Assembly: GCA_947176915.1 (NCBI GenBank)
Contig: CAMWSM010000011.1
Coordinates: 1-50,063 of the forward strand
Reading direction: 5' to 3'
DNA length: 50,063 nt
Source of the DNA: an uncultured Porphyromonadaceae bacterium
GTDB lineage: Bacteria > Bacteroidota > Bacteroidia > Bacteroidales > Muribaculaceae
A model generated the notes under the pieces. The model was not told the DNA's origin. It ran no database searches and was given only the letters and a program-made list of their open reading frames with translations. A program made the position numbers and the translations under genes. This document shows positions 25,690 to 33,879 of this stretch, piece by piece. Position 1 is the stretch's first letter. Each line of letters begins with the position of its first letter.

Positions 25690-25823
25690 AGGCATTAGGC
25701 GTTAGGCATTAGGCGTTAGACCGGGAGCCGGGGCAGTCCTCTGCCCCGCGCTTTATTTTTTCTAATCCTACCCCCTCCAGCCTAACACCTAACGCCTAAC
25801 ACCTAACACCTAACGCCTAACAC
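25690..25823. repeat. Inverted arrays of heptanucleotide repeats flanking a hairpin
   Basis: To the left, GGCATTAGGCGTTA repeats as 7-mers (TTAGGCG/TTAGGCA, 25690-25719). To the right, the complement repeats as CTAACGC/CTAACAC (25780-25823). Between them is a REP-like hairpin (25723-25748). The two arrays can pair with each other into a long stem. It fills the whole frr-glycosyltransferase spacer and holds no gene. Confidence 0.75.
25723..25748 (+). repeat. REP-like hairpin element, copy 1
   Basis: GGGAGC precedes a stem CGGGGCAG / CTGCCCCG with a TCCT loop. Near-identical copies occur at 33806 and 35445, always a few bases to a few tens of bases after a gene end. Confidence 0.8.
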
Positions 25824-25829
25824 CCCTCC

Positions 25830-26840
25830 ATGCTTTCCATCATAGTCCCCATATATAATGCCGAAAATTATCTTCAGGCAACCATCGACTCCGTTTTCTC
25901 TCAGTCATACACCGACTGGGAGCTGATTCTCGTCGACGACGGTTCAACGGATCATTCCCCTAATATTTGTGAGCTGGCAAGGAGGAGGTCAGAACGCGTG
26001 AGGGTGGTGAATATGGGAAATGCCGGCGTATCGGCAGCACGAAACACCGGACTAAAAATCGCCCGAGGGAGCCACATAATGTTTCTCGATGCAGACGACC
26101 TGCTGCCCCCCGCCACCCTTTCAATCATGACCGAATGTGCCGCCCTGCATGATTCCGATATCGTGTGTGGCGCCATAAAGGAAGTTAAGGCAGATTATGA
26201 AATGCTGCCTTTATCCGTAAATTCAACCCCTGCGGAAAAACCATCAATATCTTCCACACATTATACCCCCCTCTCAGCTGCTGAACAGATATTATATCAA
26301 AAAAGCATAGACTGCTCCGCTTGGGGAAAAATTTACAAGGCATCCCTCTGGAGCCACCTGAGATTCAGGGAGGGGATAAGATACGAAGACCTCGACCTGA
26401 TTCCTCGCCTTTTTACAATGGCAGAGAGAATCACGAGAGTGAATTGCGTTGTCTATCTCTATCGCCAGCATCCCCGGAGCTACATCCACACATTCTCTCT
26501 CCGACGTGCCGACGTGCTTGACGTAACAGAGCGGCTCAGCGAATGGATGATGGAAAGGGAGCCGTCGCTCGGAAGGGCTGCGAGGGCTCGTGAACTGAAT
26601 GCCAATTTTAATATTCTCGCCCTCATAGCTGCCAATAAAAATAGCCTTGTCAAAGAAGAGGGGGAGAATAATAAATTTAAAGCAATGCTATTATCCGACC
26701 GCTGCTGGAATAAAATAAAAGAGTTGCGCGGAGAGGCCTTGCGCAACTCTTCTGTAAGGCTGAAAACAAAGATCGCCATCCTCATCTCCTATCTTGGCGG
26801 ACGCCTCACCTTTGAAAAAATCTCCCGTAGAATATATTAA
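25830..26840 (+). CDS. Family 2 glycosyltransferase
   Basis: A 336-residue GT-A fold enzyme that probably transfers a sugar from a nucleotide donor to a surface polysaccharide or lipid. The start LSIIVPIYNAENYLQATIDS, the nucleotide-binding VDDGSTD, the NAGVSAARNTGL segment and the DxD metal site (FLDADD) are all clear. The usual acceptor-region motif is seen as CSAWGKIYK ... FREGIRYEDLDLIPRLF (E-D). No transmembrane helix at the end. It is isolated from any polysaccharide cluster; it overlaps the convergent SpoU gene by 4 bases. Confidence 0.9.
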   Translation: MLSIIVPIYNAENYLQATIDSVFSQSYTDWELILVDDGSTDHSPNICELARRRSERVRVVNMGNAGVSAARNTGLKIARGSHIMFLDADDLLPPATLSIMTECAALHDSDIVCGAIKEVKADYEMLPLSVNSTPAEKPSISSTHYTPLSAAEQILYQKSIDCSAWGKIYKASLWSHLRFREGIRYEDLDLIPRLFTMAERITRVNCVVYLYRQHPRSYIHTFSLRRADVLDVTERLSEWMMEREPSLGRAARARELNANFNILALIAANKNSLVKEEGENNKFKAMLLSDRCWNKIKELRGEALRNSSVRLKTKIAILISYLGGRLTFEKISRRIY

Positions 26841-27379
26841 TTTGACAACTGCCCCGAGATCATTTGCCATAGGGCGATCCCGGTGCTGACCGACACATTC
26901 AGGGAGTGCTTCACTCCCCCCTGAGGAATCTCCAGAACCACGTCTGCAATATCCACTATACGCTGATCAACCCCTTTCACTTCGTTGCCTACCACAAGAA
27001 GGTATCTCTCCTCAGACTCACATCGGAATCTCTCCAAGGAAATGCTGTTGTGGGTCTGCTCCAGCACACACAATTTCCATCCCTCATCCCTCATGCGCCT
27101 TGCCTCCGCAAAGGCATCTTCAACGTGTCGCCACGCCACACTCTCCTCTGCTCCCAACGCAGTCTTCGTTATCTCCGGATGAGGCGGACACCCTGATATG
27201 CCTGCAAGAACAATCTCCTTAAGGAGAAAGGCATCGGCGGTGCGGAACATGGCGCCTATATTATACATGGAGCGCACATTGTCGGTCATCAAGGATATGG
27301 GGCGCTTATCCATCTCCCTGTATTGCCGGAGGGAGCAGTTGGTGAGCTCTACGATATTTTTCTTGCTCCTGTCCTCCAT
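26837..27379 (-). CDS. SpoU/TrmH-family RNA 2'-O-methyltransferase
   Basis: A SPOUT-fold methyltransferase of about 180 residues. The three family motifs are visible: DNVRSMYNIGAMFRTADA (with catalytic Asn and Arg), LLVVGNEVKGV, and IPQGGVKHSLNVSVSTGIAL, the knotted SAM-binding segment. The target RNA is not determined; tRNA is more likely for such a short protein than rRNA. The ATG overlaps the nadA stop in a TGATG junction, so translation is probably coupled to nadA. Confidence 0.9.
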   Translation of the reverse strand: MEDRSKKNIVELTNCSLRQYREMDKRPISLMTDNVRSMYNIGAMFRTADAFLLKEIVLAGISGCPPHPEITKTALGAEESVAWRHVEDAFAEARRMRDEGWKLCVLEQTHNSISLERFRCESEERYLLVVGNEVKGVDQRIVDIADVVLEIPQGGVKHSLNVSVSTGIALWQMISGQLSN

Positions 27380-28332
27380 CACTCCGACATTTCGAGCATC
27401 CTCTCGATAGGGCGCAACGCCTTCTCGGCAACTTCGGCATCCACAGTAATCTCCGGCTTTCCGTCGCGCAGTGCCTCATACACCTTTTCAAGAGTATTCA
27501 TCTTCATAAATTCACACTGGTTGCACTGGCATTCCGCATCCTCTGCCGGGGCTGAAAGGAATATCTTTCCCGGACACTTGCGGCGCATCTCGAAGAGTAT
27601 GCCGCTCTCCGTAACAACTATATATTCCGGCGCATCATCTTGCTCCGCAAATTCGAGAAGGGCAGCAGTGCTCCCGACTTTGTCGGCTATCAGCTGCAGG
27701 GGGCGGCGGCATTCAGGATGAACCAGCACTTTTGCCTCCGGATGTTCCCTCTTCATCTCCATGATCTTCTCTATCGAGAAGCGGTCGTGGACATGACACG
27801 CTCCATTCCAAAGAAGCATCTCGCGCCCCGTCACACTGTTTATATACTCTCCAAGATTATGATCCGGGCCGAATATTATCTTCTCATCGGCAGGGAGCTT
27901 CTCGATGATCTTTCTCGCGTTGCCCGAAGTGACCACAATGTCAGTATGCGCTTTCACGGCTGCCGATGTATTGACATAGCTAACCACTGTATGCTCCGGA
28001 TGACTCTTTACAAATTCGGCGAATTCCTCGGGGTCGCAGCTGTCGGCAAGGGAGCAGCCCGCGCCAAGGTCAGGCACTAAAACCGTTTTGTCGGGACAAA
28101 GGATTTTTGCCGTCTCTCCCATGAAGTGGACTCCGCACATCACTATGACATCCGCATCTGTCTTGGCTGCCTGCCGGGCCAATGCAAGGGAGTCGCCAAT
28201 GAAATCGGCAATCTCCTGAATCTCGTCGCGCTGGTAATAGTGTGCCATTATCAAGGCGTTTTTATCCTTCTTTAGTCGACTTATTTCTGCTTTAATTTCT
28301 TTGATGGAACGGGGTGATGGTGTGGATTCCAT
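27379..28332 (-). CDS. nadA: Quinolinate synthase
   Basis: Condenses iminoaspartate with dihydroxyacetone phosphate to quinolinate in NAD biosynthesis; a 4Fe-4S enzyme. Seen are IMAHYYQRDEIQEIADFIGD, VHFMGETAKIL, VPDLGAGCSLADSC (first cluster Cys), VLVHPECRR (second Cys) and MRRKCPGKIF (probable third Cys), plus the substrate-binding TSGNA. The 317-residue length is right. nadB and nadC are not next to it. It heads a two-gene unit with the SpoU methyltransferase and lies just left of the candidate origin. Confidence 0.95.
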   Translation of the reverse strand: MESTPSPRSIKEIKAEISRLKKDKNALIMAHYYQRDEIQEIADFIGDSLALARQAAKTDADVIVMCGVHFMGETAKILCPDKTVLVPDLGAGCSLADSCDPEEFAEFVKSHPEHTVVSYVNTSAAVKAHTDIVVTSGNARKIIEKLPADEKIIFGPDHNLGEYINSVTGREMLLWNGACHVHDRFSIEKIMEMKREHPEAKVLVHPECRRPLQLIADKVGSTAALLEFAEQDDAPEYIVVTESGILFEMRRKCPGKIFLSAPAEDAECQCNQCEFMKMNTLEKVYEALRDGKPEITVDAEVAEKALRPIERMLEMSE

Positions 28333-28365
28333 TTTTGTTTTTTATTAAATAAATATTTAAATCTT

Positions 28366-28800
28366 AAAAATTTTTTAATCAACAATAATAAAGCCTGTCA
28401 ATAACCTGCAATAACTTTTCCTCTCAAAATTTGGAAATATGAGTTATTGAATTTTCACAGGCGCTTATTGTCATATTATCTACAGGTGGCTTATTTGATT
28501 CTCTTAATTTTGCAATCATTATCTACACCCTGTAGATAACTGCAAAGTTAATAAATTTATATGTAACGAGGATGTAAAAACTGTAGAAAAACCCCCTCAA
28601 AACTGTAGATTACTCCTCAAATAACTTTCAATAATAATATCGTCGGCAGGATTAATATGTAAAAAATCACCATCTCACTGGATTTTTATGAAAAGCAACT
28701 ATATACTATGATAGTTATCAATGAGTTTTGAACGACTTATATACGCCTTTCCTACAGGTTTTTTACATGATATCTACAAGTTATTGACAGGTCGGCTGCA
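28366..28800. other. Candidate chromosomal replication origin (DnaA-box-like cluster)
   Basis: This is part of a 724-base gap with no gene. TTATCTACA, one base from the DnaA box TTATCCACA, occurs at 28476, 28519 and (reverse) 28531; the last two form an inverted pair three bases apart. Relatives are TTATTGACA at 28781 and reverse at 28396, TTATTGTCA at 28465, ATATCTACA at 28770, reverse TAATCTACA at 28604 and reverse TTTTCTACA at 28582. An A/T-rich stretch (28333-28392) could unwind. A -7-like TAACTTTG at 28543-28550 (minus) may also drive nadA. No dnaA gene is nearby, which is normal in Bacteroidetes. Confidence 0.5.
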
Positions 28801-28808
28801 AAAAGAAA

Positions 28809-28844
28809 GCGGGGCTGACATGACTTTGGTCAAGCCAACCCCGC
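28809..28844. other. Hairpin in the nadA/oxidoreductase gap
   Basis: GCGGGG and CCCCGC close a 36-base structure with an inner TGAC/GTCA pairing. A second weaker stem-loop follows at 28881-28908 (GGGAGAG with CTCTC). They lie between the box cluster and the oxidoreductase terminator. Whether they form an RNA or a terminator is unclear. Confidence 0.4.
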
Positions 28845-28995
28845 AACATCAAGGTTACGAAAAGGTGATTCGTTAGAAACCGGGAGAGACCTTGAAAGCC
28901 CTCTCGGTGCAGAATGAATTTATTTTATAACCTCCGGAAGTCAGATTAAGTTCAGCCTCATCTTTTTTTTAACGTTGTGAATGTGGCGGAAAAAT

Positions 28996-29027
28996 GGAGG
29001 GCGGATTCAAAACTGAATCCGCCCTCC
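28996..29027 (-). terminator. Terminator of the 2-oxoacid oxidoreductase operon
   Basis: A 14-bp perfect stem (GGAGGGCGGATTCA with its complement) has an AAAC loop. On the minus strand it is followed by ATTTTT. It lies 30 bases after the last gene. Confidence 0.9.
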
Positions 29028-29056
29028 GGGGGCCCGAATTTTATAATTATACTGTT

Positions 29057-29599
29057 CTATTTTGGGAGAAGGTTGCGGCCCATCTCTATCGCATCGCTGT
29101 TCAAGGGGATCAGATGATGATGTCGCTCGGGGAGTGATTTCTGCAATCCTTTCAATACATTTTCATGCGGCAGCTTATAATCCATCGCCTCCAAAAGCGC
29201 CCCTAACACAACCATGTTGTATGCCTTCGGATGACCTATGCGGAATGTCGCCTCCATAGCGTCAATGGGTATAATCTTTATATCGTCTCGCTCGGGCAGA
29301 TTGTGAATGCCGCTTGTGTCATATATGAGCACGCCGCCGGGTTTCACACGTTGGCTGAATTTGTCGAGGCTCTGCTGATTGAGCGCCACTACTATGTCGT
29401 AGGCGTCAAGCACCGGAGATGAGATGCGGTCGTCGGAGAGGATCACCGTTACGTTGGCGGTGCCCCCTCTTTGTTCCGGTCCGTAGGACGGCATCCACGT
29501 TACCTCCTTATCATCCATGAGTCCGGAATAGGCAAGTATTTTACCCATCATGAGCACACCCTGTCCGCCGAATCCGGCTATTATTATTTCCTGTTTCAT
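29057..29599 (-). CDS. 2-oxoacid:ferredoxin oxidoreductase, gamma subunit
   Basis: The 180-residue gamma subunit of a KorABCD/VorABCD-type complex that oxidatively decarboxylates 2-oxoacids to acyl-CoA and reduces ferredoxin. The start IIAGFGGQGVLMMGKILAYSG is the family signature, and SYGPEQRGGTANV and VVLGALLEA follow. Last gene of the operon and immediately before a strong terminator. Whether the substrate is 2-oxoglutarate or branched-chain oxoacids cannot be settled from sequence. Confidence 0.93.
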   Translation of the reverse strand: MKQEIIIAGFGGQGVLMMGKILAYSGLMDDKEVTWMPSYGPEQRGGTANVTVILSDDRISSPVLDAYDIVVALNQQSLDKFSQRVKPGGVLIYDTSGIHNLPERDDIKIIPIDAMEATFRIGHPKAYNMVVLGALLEAMDYKLPHENVLKGLQKSLPERHHHLIPLNSDAIEMGRNLLPK

Positions 29600-29630
29600 T
29601 GTCTCGTCTTTTACTGAAATAGAAATCCTG

Positions 29631-30392
29631 TCATTCTACTTTTAAATCACCCAGGGGATATTTGTCGAACATATTTTCGACCATCCATTCGTTTGCTTTT
29701 ACGGGCGACATTTTCCAGCCGGAATTACAGGTAGAGACCACTTCAACCACCGACGTCCCACGTTTGGCTATTGCGTTTTCAAAAGCCTTCTTGAGAGCTG
29801 CCTTTGTCTTTCGGGCTGCCCCGGGTGTATGAACCGACTGGCGGGTTACATAACATGTGCCGGAGAGGGTGGCGAGGATGTCGGTGATCTCAAGTGGATG
29901 GCCGTTGAGATCTATGCGACGTCCGTAAGGAGTAGTGGAGGTTTTCTGACCCACAAGGGTTGTCGGCGCCATCTGTCCCCCGGTCATGCCATATATAGCA
30001 TTGTTAATAAAAACCATTACGATGTTCTCTCCTCGATTGGCGGCGTGAATGGTTTCCGCTGTCCCTATCGCAGCCATGTCCCCGTCTCCCTGATAGGTGA
30101 AAACAACGTTCTCTTCCCAAAGGCGGCTCACTGCCGTGGCTACTGCCGGTGCTCTTCCGTGGGCAGCCTCAATCCAGTCTACGTCGATATAGTTGTAGGC
30201 AAATACGGCACACCCCACGGGTGAAACCCCCACGGTCTTATCCGTAATGCCCATTTCAGCAACCACCTCTGCAATGAGTTTATGAACCACTCCGTGGCTG
30301 CAGCCCGGACAGTAGTGCATGTGTACGTTGTCAAGAAGTTCAGGCTTGCTGTACACCTTGTTCTCCTCTTTTATGATATCCTTGATTTCCAT
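29631..30392 (-). CDS. 2-oxoacid:ferredoxin oxidoreductase, beta (thiamine diphosphate) subunit
   Basis: Binds thiamine diphosphate and a 4Fe-4S cluster. The cluster Cys pair is in YCPGCSHGVVH. The diphosphate-Mg motif is GDGDMAAIG ... FINNAIYGMTGGQMAPTT, complete. The 253-residue length is normal for the beta chain. It sits 12 bases after the alpha gene. Confidence 0.94.
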   Translation of the reverse strand: MEIKDIIKEENKVYSKPELLDNVHMHYCPGCSHGVVHKLIAEVVAEMGITDKTVGVSPVGCAVFAYNYIDVDWIEAAHGRAPAVATAVSRLWEENVVFTYQGDGDMAAIGTAETIHAANRGENIVMVFINNAIYGMTGGQMAPTTLVGQKTSTTPYGRRIDLNGHPLEITDILATLSGTCYVTRQSVHTPGAARKTKAALKKAFENAIAKRGTSVVEVVSTCNSGWKMSPVKANEWMVENMFDKYPLGDLKVE

Positions 30393-30404
30393 TTTTAAGG
30401 TGGT

Positions 30405-31490
30405 TTATTTTTCAATTATCTTTTTCTCCAATGCCTCCACCACTTCCGTCGGGCTTGGAATAATCCCACCCAGGCGACCGTAATGCTCCACGGGTATGGA
30501 GTCATGGATTGCCAGGCGGATATCCTCTATCATCTGTCCGGCGTTAAGCTCCACACACAGGATGCCCTTTTTGCCTTCGGCTCCCTTTCTGACACCCTCT
30601 TTGGGGAAGGGCCAAAGAGTGATAGGACGTAGAAGACCAACTTTGATTCCTTTCTCACGCGCAATCTCCATAGCTTTGGCGCATATCCTGGCTATGGAGC
30701 CGAAGGCTATGAGGAGATATTCAGCGTCGGCGGTGTTGATCTCTTCCCAACGGGGCTCAGATTTCTCTATCTCACGATAGCATTCCTGAAGACGGTGGTT
30801 GACCTCCTCCATCTTCGACGGCTCCAGCTCAAGCGAGGTGATTACATTGCGTTTTCTGTGCCCGAAGCGCCCTGTGGTGGCCCAGGGACATTGCTTGCGT
30901 ATCTCCTCTGCAGTGCGCCGCGGACGGAAAGGTGGTAACACAACTTTCTCCATCATCTGTCCGACAATGCCGTCGGCAAGGATCATGGCGGGGGTGCGAT
31001 ATTTGAAAGAGAGGTCAAAGCCAAGAGCCACAAAATCCACCATCTCCTGAACGGAGGCGGGGGCAAGCACAATCAGATGATAGTCCCCATGGCCTCCACC
31101 TTTGGTGGCTTGAAAATAATCCGCTTGGGAAGGCTGGATGGTTCCAAGTCCCGGTCCTCCCCTCATCACGTTCAGGATGAGGGCCGGCAGCATCGCGCCT
31201 GCCATATAGGATATCCCCTCCTGCTTCAGGCTTATCCCCGGAGAGGAGGAGGAGGTCATGACGGCTTTCCCTGTTGATGCTCCGCCATAGACCATATTGA
31301 TTGCTGCCACTTCCGACTCAGCCTGAAGCACAACCATCCCTGTCGTCTCCCAGGGCATCAGGGATTCGAGAGTTTCAAGCACTTCCGACTGTGGGGTGAT
31401 AGGGTAACCGAAATAGCCATCGCAGCCATAGCGGATAGCGGCATGCGCGACAGCTTCGTTCCCCTTCATTAACATTACCTCTTCTTTCAT
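30405..31490 (-). CDS. 2-oxoacid:ferredoxin oxidoreductase, alpha subunit
   Basis: The 361-residue alpha chain provides the pyrimidine side of the cofactor site and the CoA-related domain. Key stretches are GNEAVAHAAIRYGCDGYFGY, PITPQSEV, AESEVAAINMVYGGASTGKA and TSSSSPGISLKQEGISY. It matches proteins usually named VorB or KorA in Bacteroidales. It lies 47 bases after the ferredoxin-like gene. Confidence 0.94.
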   Translation of the reverse strand: MKEEVMLMKGNEAVAHAAIRYGCDGYFGYPITPQSEVLETLESLMPWETTGMVVLQAESEVAAINMVYGGASTGKAVMTSSSSPGISLKQEGISYMAGAMLPALILNVMRGGPGLGTIQPSQADYFQATKGGGHGDYHLIVLAPASVQEMVDFVALGFDLSFKYRTPAMILADGIVGQMMEKVVLPPFRPRRTAEEIRKQCPWATTGRFGHRKRNVITSLELEPSKMEEVNHRLQECYREIEKSEPRWEEINTADAEYLLIAFGSIARICAKAMEIAREKGIKVGLLRPITLWPFPKEGVRKGAEGKKGILCVELNAGQMIEDIRLAIHDSIPVEHYGRLGGIIPSPTEVVEALEKKIIEK

Positions 31491-31537
31491 AATCTGGATT
31501 TTCTTTTCAAATTCCCGGGATTCCGGAATTTCGAAAT

Positions 31538-31768
31538 TCAGTCAATTTTCACACGATAGACCTCAATGCAGGCATCCGGACACACCCATGCGCAGGAACA
31601 GCATCCCGTGCATGCGTCCGCATTCGACATATAGGCGTAATGATAGCCTCGATCGTTCACCTCGTTCGGCTGGAGCGATAAGGTGGCGGTGGGGCACGCA
31701 GCCACACATAGGTCGCATCCCTTGCAACGCTCGATATTAACCGTAACCGCTCCTTTTACTTTTGCCAT
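31538..31768 (-). CDS. 2-oxoacid:ferredoxin oxidoreductase, delta (ferredoxin) subunit
   Basis: This 76-residue bacterial-type ferredoxin domain has two complete 4Fe-4S motifs, CKGCDLCVAACP and CTGCCSCAWVCP. It carries electrons between the catalytic subunits and free ferredoxin. First gene of the delta-alpha-beta-gamma operon. The operon leader contains a hairpin. Confidence 0.94.
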   Translation of the reverse strand: MAKVKGAVTVNIERCKGCDLCVAACPTATLSLQPNEVNDRGYHYAYMSNADACTGCCSCAWVCPDACIEVYRVKID

Positions 31769-31794
31769 GTCTAATCTTGTTTGGGTTTTTTAAG

Positions 31795-31852
31795 GTTGCC
31801 CCCAAAGCATGTTTCAAGGCTTCGGGGCAACTGGTTATATTCTACAAATATA
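31795..31852 (-). promoter_or_regulatory. Leader hairpin and -7 box of the oxidoreductase operon
   Basis: TATATTTG on the minus strand (31845-31852) fits the -7 consensus. Just downstream a 37-base hairpin (GTTGCCCC at 31795 with GGGGCAAC at 31824-31831, extended by AAAGC/GCTT pairing) lies inside the leader, 27 bases before the start codon. It may affect translation or mRNA stability. Confidence 0.45.
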
Positions 31853-31943
31853 GTATTTTTTTTCTAAAAAAACGGGATTTTTCATATCGAATAACATCTT
31901 TTATAGTCTTTGACATAAAAAATCCCCCTTTTTTAATTTTTAT

Positions 31944-32654
31944 TTATTCCTTTCCTCCCTTTTCAAGGATGCCGGCAAGGATCTTCATCCCCTCGGTTGC
32001 CGTTGCCTTTATCACCGTAACACCCTCCTTCCTCTCTGCTTCGGGGGCCGGGTTGGGATCGATGTAATAGATAGGAACTCCGGGACGAACACATTCAATA
32101 AGGCCTGCTGCCGGATAGACCACCAGCGACGTCCCTATCACTACGAAAATATCTGCACTCTGCACAATCTCTATAGCATGTTCTATCTCCGGCACTGCCT
32201 CTTGGAAGAACACGATATGCGGACGCATCAGATCGCCGTTCTTTCCTCTCGTCTGAGGGGTGGTATCGAGATGCTCGATATCAAGCGTTTCTATATAGTC
32301 GGGGTCGGAGACCGAGCGTATCTTCATCAGTTCGCCGTGAAGATGAAGCACATTCCTGGACCCCGCTCGTTCATGCAGGTCGTCCACATTCTGGGTTATG
32401 ACATAGACATCGTAATCTTTTTCAAGTTCCACCAAAGCTTTATGGGCTGCGTTGGGTTGAGCCTTAAGCAGGGCGTGGCGGCGAGCATTGTAGAACTCAT
32501 GCACTTTCCCGGGATTGCGCCGGAAGCCGTCGGCTGACGCTACCTCCATGACGGGAACATTTTCCCATAATCCACCTGCATCACGAAAGGTAGAGATTCC
32601 GCTCTCGGCACTGATTCCCGCGCCACTTGATATTACTAATTTCGGTTTGCCCAT
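31944..32654 (-). CDS. Sirtuin-type NAD-dependent protein deacylase
   Basis: A 236-residue class III-like sirtuin. NAD-binding motif SSGAGISAESGISTFRD, ITQNVDDLHERAG, and catalytic His106 in LHLHGELM are present. Tyr55 and Arg58 (FYNARR) correspond to the Tyr-x-x-Arg pair that favours succinyl or other acidic acyl groups in CobB and SIRT5. The four Cys that bind structural zinc in most sirtuins are absent; the only Cys is near the C-terminus. Zinc-free members are known in bacteria, so this is not necessarily a defect. Divergent from ruvB. Confidence 0.92.
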   Translation of the reverse strand: MGKPKLVISSGAGISAESGISTFRDAGGLWENVPVMEVASADGFRRNPGKVHEFYNARRHALLKAQPNAAHKALVELEKDYDVYVITQNVDDLHERAGSRNVLHLHGELMKIRSVSDPDYIETLDIEHLDTTPQTRGKNGDLMRPHIVFFQEAVPEIEHAIEIVQSADIFVVIGTSLVVYPAAGLIECVRPGVPIYYIDPNPAPEAERKEGVTVIKATATEGMKILAGILEKGGKE

Positions 32655-32752
32655 AGTTTATTTTTTTAAGGAATGCGCGAATTTAACCTAATTAATTCAG
32701 ATATGGAGAATAATTGCACGATAAGAAAGAGGAGTGTGCAAAAATTAATTGC

Positions 32753-32760
32753 TAACTTTG
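32753..32760 (+). promoter_or_regulatory. -7 box abutting the ruvB start codon
   Basis: TAACTTTG lies only 4 bases before the ATG. If used, transcription would start at or within the first codon, giving a leaderless mRNA. No TTTG is at the -33 distance. Confidence 0.45.
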
Positions 32761-32764
32761 CGAA

Positions 32765-33799
32765 ATGGAAACTGAAGATTTCGATATTCGCGACCGTCAG
32801 GCGCGTGATAAGGATAAGGATATTGAGAAAGCCCTCCGCCCCCTGGCTTTCGATGATTTCAGCGGGCAGGAGAAAATTATTGAGAACTTGCGTGTTTTTG
32901 TCAAGGCTGCCCGTCTGAGAGGGGAGGCGCTTGATCATACCCTCTTGCATGGTCCTCCGGGGCTTGGAAAAACAACTCTTTCAAATATTGTGGCTAATGA
33001 GCTGGGGGTGGGTTTCAAGGTTACGTCTGGTCCGGTCCTTGACAAGCCGGGCGATCTCGCCGGTATCCTTATGAGCCTTGAGGAGAACGATGTGCTCTTT
33101 ATAGATGAGATCCACAGGCTGCATCCCATCGTGGAGGAGTATCTTTATTCAGCTATGGAAGACTATCGAATAGATATTCTTCTTGACAAGGGTCCCGGGG
33201 CTAAAAGCGTCCAGCTGACCCTCTCCCCGTTCACTCTTGTAGGTGCAACTACGAGAAGCGGGTTGCTGACTTCCCCTCTGCGGGCCCGCTTCGGAATAAA
33301 TTGCCATCTGGAATATTACGACCACAGCATACTTCAGAAGATTGTGAAGCGGTCCGCATCACTGCTGCGCGTAGGAATAGATGACGAGGCGTCCCTTGAG
33401 ATTGCCTTGCGTAGCCGTGGAACGCCTCGAATTGCTAATGCATTGCTGAGGCGTGTGAGAGATTTTGCTATGGTGAAGGGAAACGGATTTATTGACATAA
33501 AGATGGCGCGTTATTCTCTTGAGGCTCTGAATATAGACCGATACGGGCTTGATGAGATCGACAACCGGATTCTCACTACCATCATAGACAAGTTTCAGGG
33601 TGGGCCTGTCGGCCTCTCAACGCTCGCTACGGCTCTTGGTGAGGATTCCGGCACACTGGAGGAGGTATATGAGCCTTTCCTCATAAAGGAAGGTTTCATG
33701 AAACGTACACCCCGAGGACGTGAAGCCACAGACCTCGCCTACACTCATCTCGGCGGACGCCGTCCCAACATCCCCGGCAGCCTCTTCGCAGATGAATAA
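32765..33799 (+). CDS. ruvB: Holliday junction branch migration helicase RuvB
   Basis: The hexameric ATPase motor of RuvAB. Order of motifs: LRPLAFDDFSGQEKIIENL, Walker A LHGPPGLGKTTL, Walker B LFIDEIHRL, sensor I GATTRSGLLTSPLRARFG (also the arginine-finger region), and the C-terminal winged helix with GFMKRTPRGREATDLAY. The 344-residue length is standard. No other Met exists before the Walker A region, so the start is secure. ruvA and ruvC are not adjacent. Confidence 0.97.
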   Translation: METEDFDIRDRQARDKDKDIEKALRPLAFDDFSGQEKIIENLRVFVKAARLRGEALDHTLLHGPPGLGKTTLSNIVANELGVGFKVTSGPVLDKPGDLAGILMSLEENDVLFIDEIHRLHPIVEEYLYSAMEDYRIDILLDKGPGAKSVQLTLSPFTLVGATTRSGLLTSPLRARFGINCHLEYYDHSILQKIVKRSASLLRVGIDDEASLEIALRSRGTPRIANALLRRVRDFAMVKGNGFIDIKMARYSLEALNIDRYGLDEIDNRILTTIIDKFQGGPVGLSTLATALGEDSGTLEEVYEPFLIKEGFMKRTPRGREATDLAYTHLGGRRPNIPGSLFADE

Positions 33800-33805
33800 C
33801 CCTCT

Positions 33806-33832
33806 GGGAGTCGGGGCAGTCCTCTGCCCCGA
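33806..33832 (+). repeat. REP-like hairpin element, copy 2
   Basis: GGGAG followed by the stem TCGGGGCAG / CTGCCCCGA with loop TCCT, 7 bases past the ruvB stop. The outer T-A pair replaces the C-G of copy 3, a compensating change that supports the stem. Confidence 0.8.
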
Positions 33833-33879
33833 CCCGACCCTCAAAAATCCCCATAAAAACTTTTAATTTCCCCTTTAAA

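Noticed and set aside
28366..28800. Plasmid-type iterons
   Set aside because: No replication initiator gene is present, the boxes face both ways and differ from each other, and the flanks are ordinary chromosomal genes. A chromosomal origin fits better.
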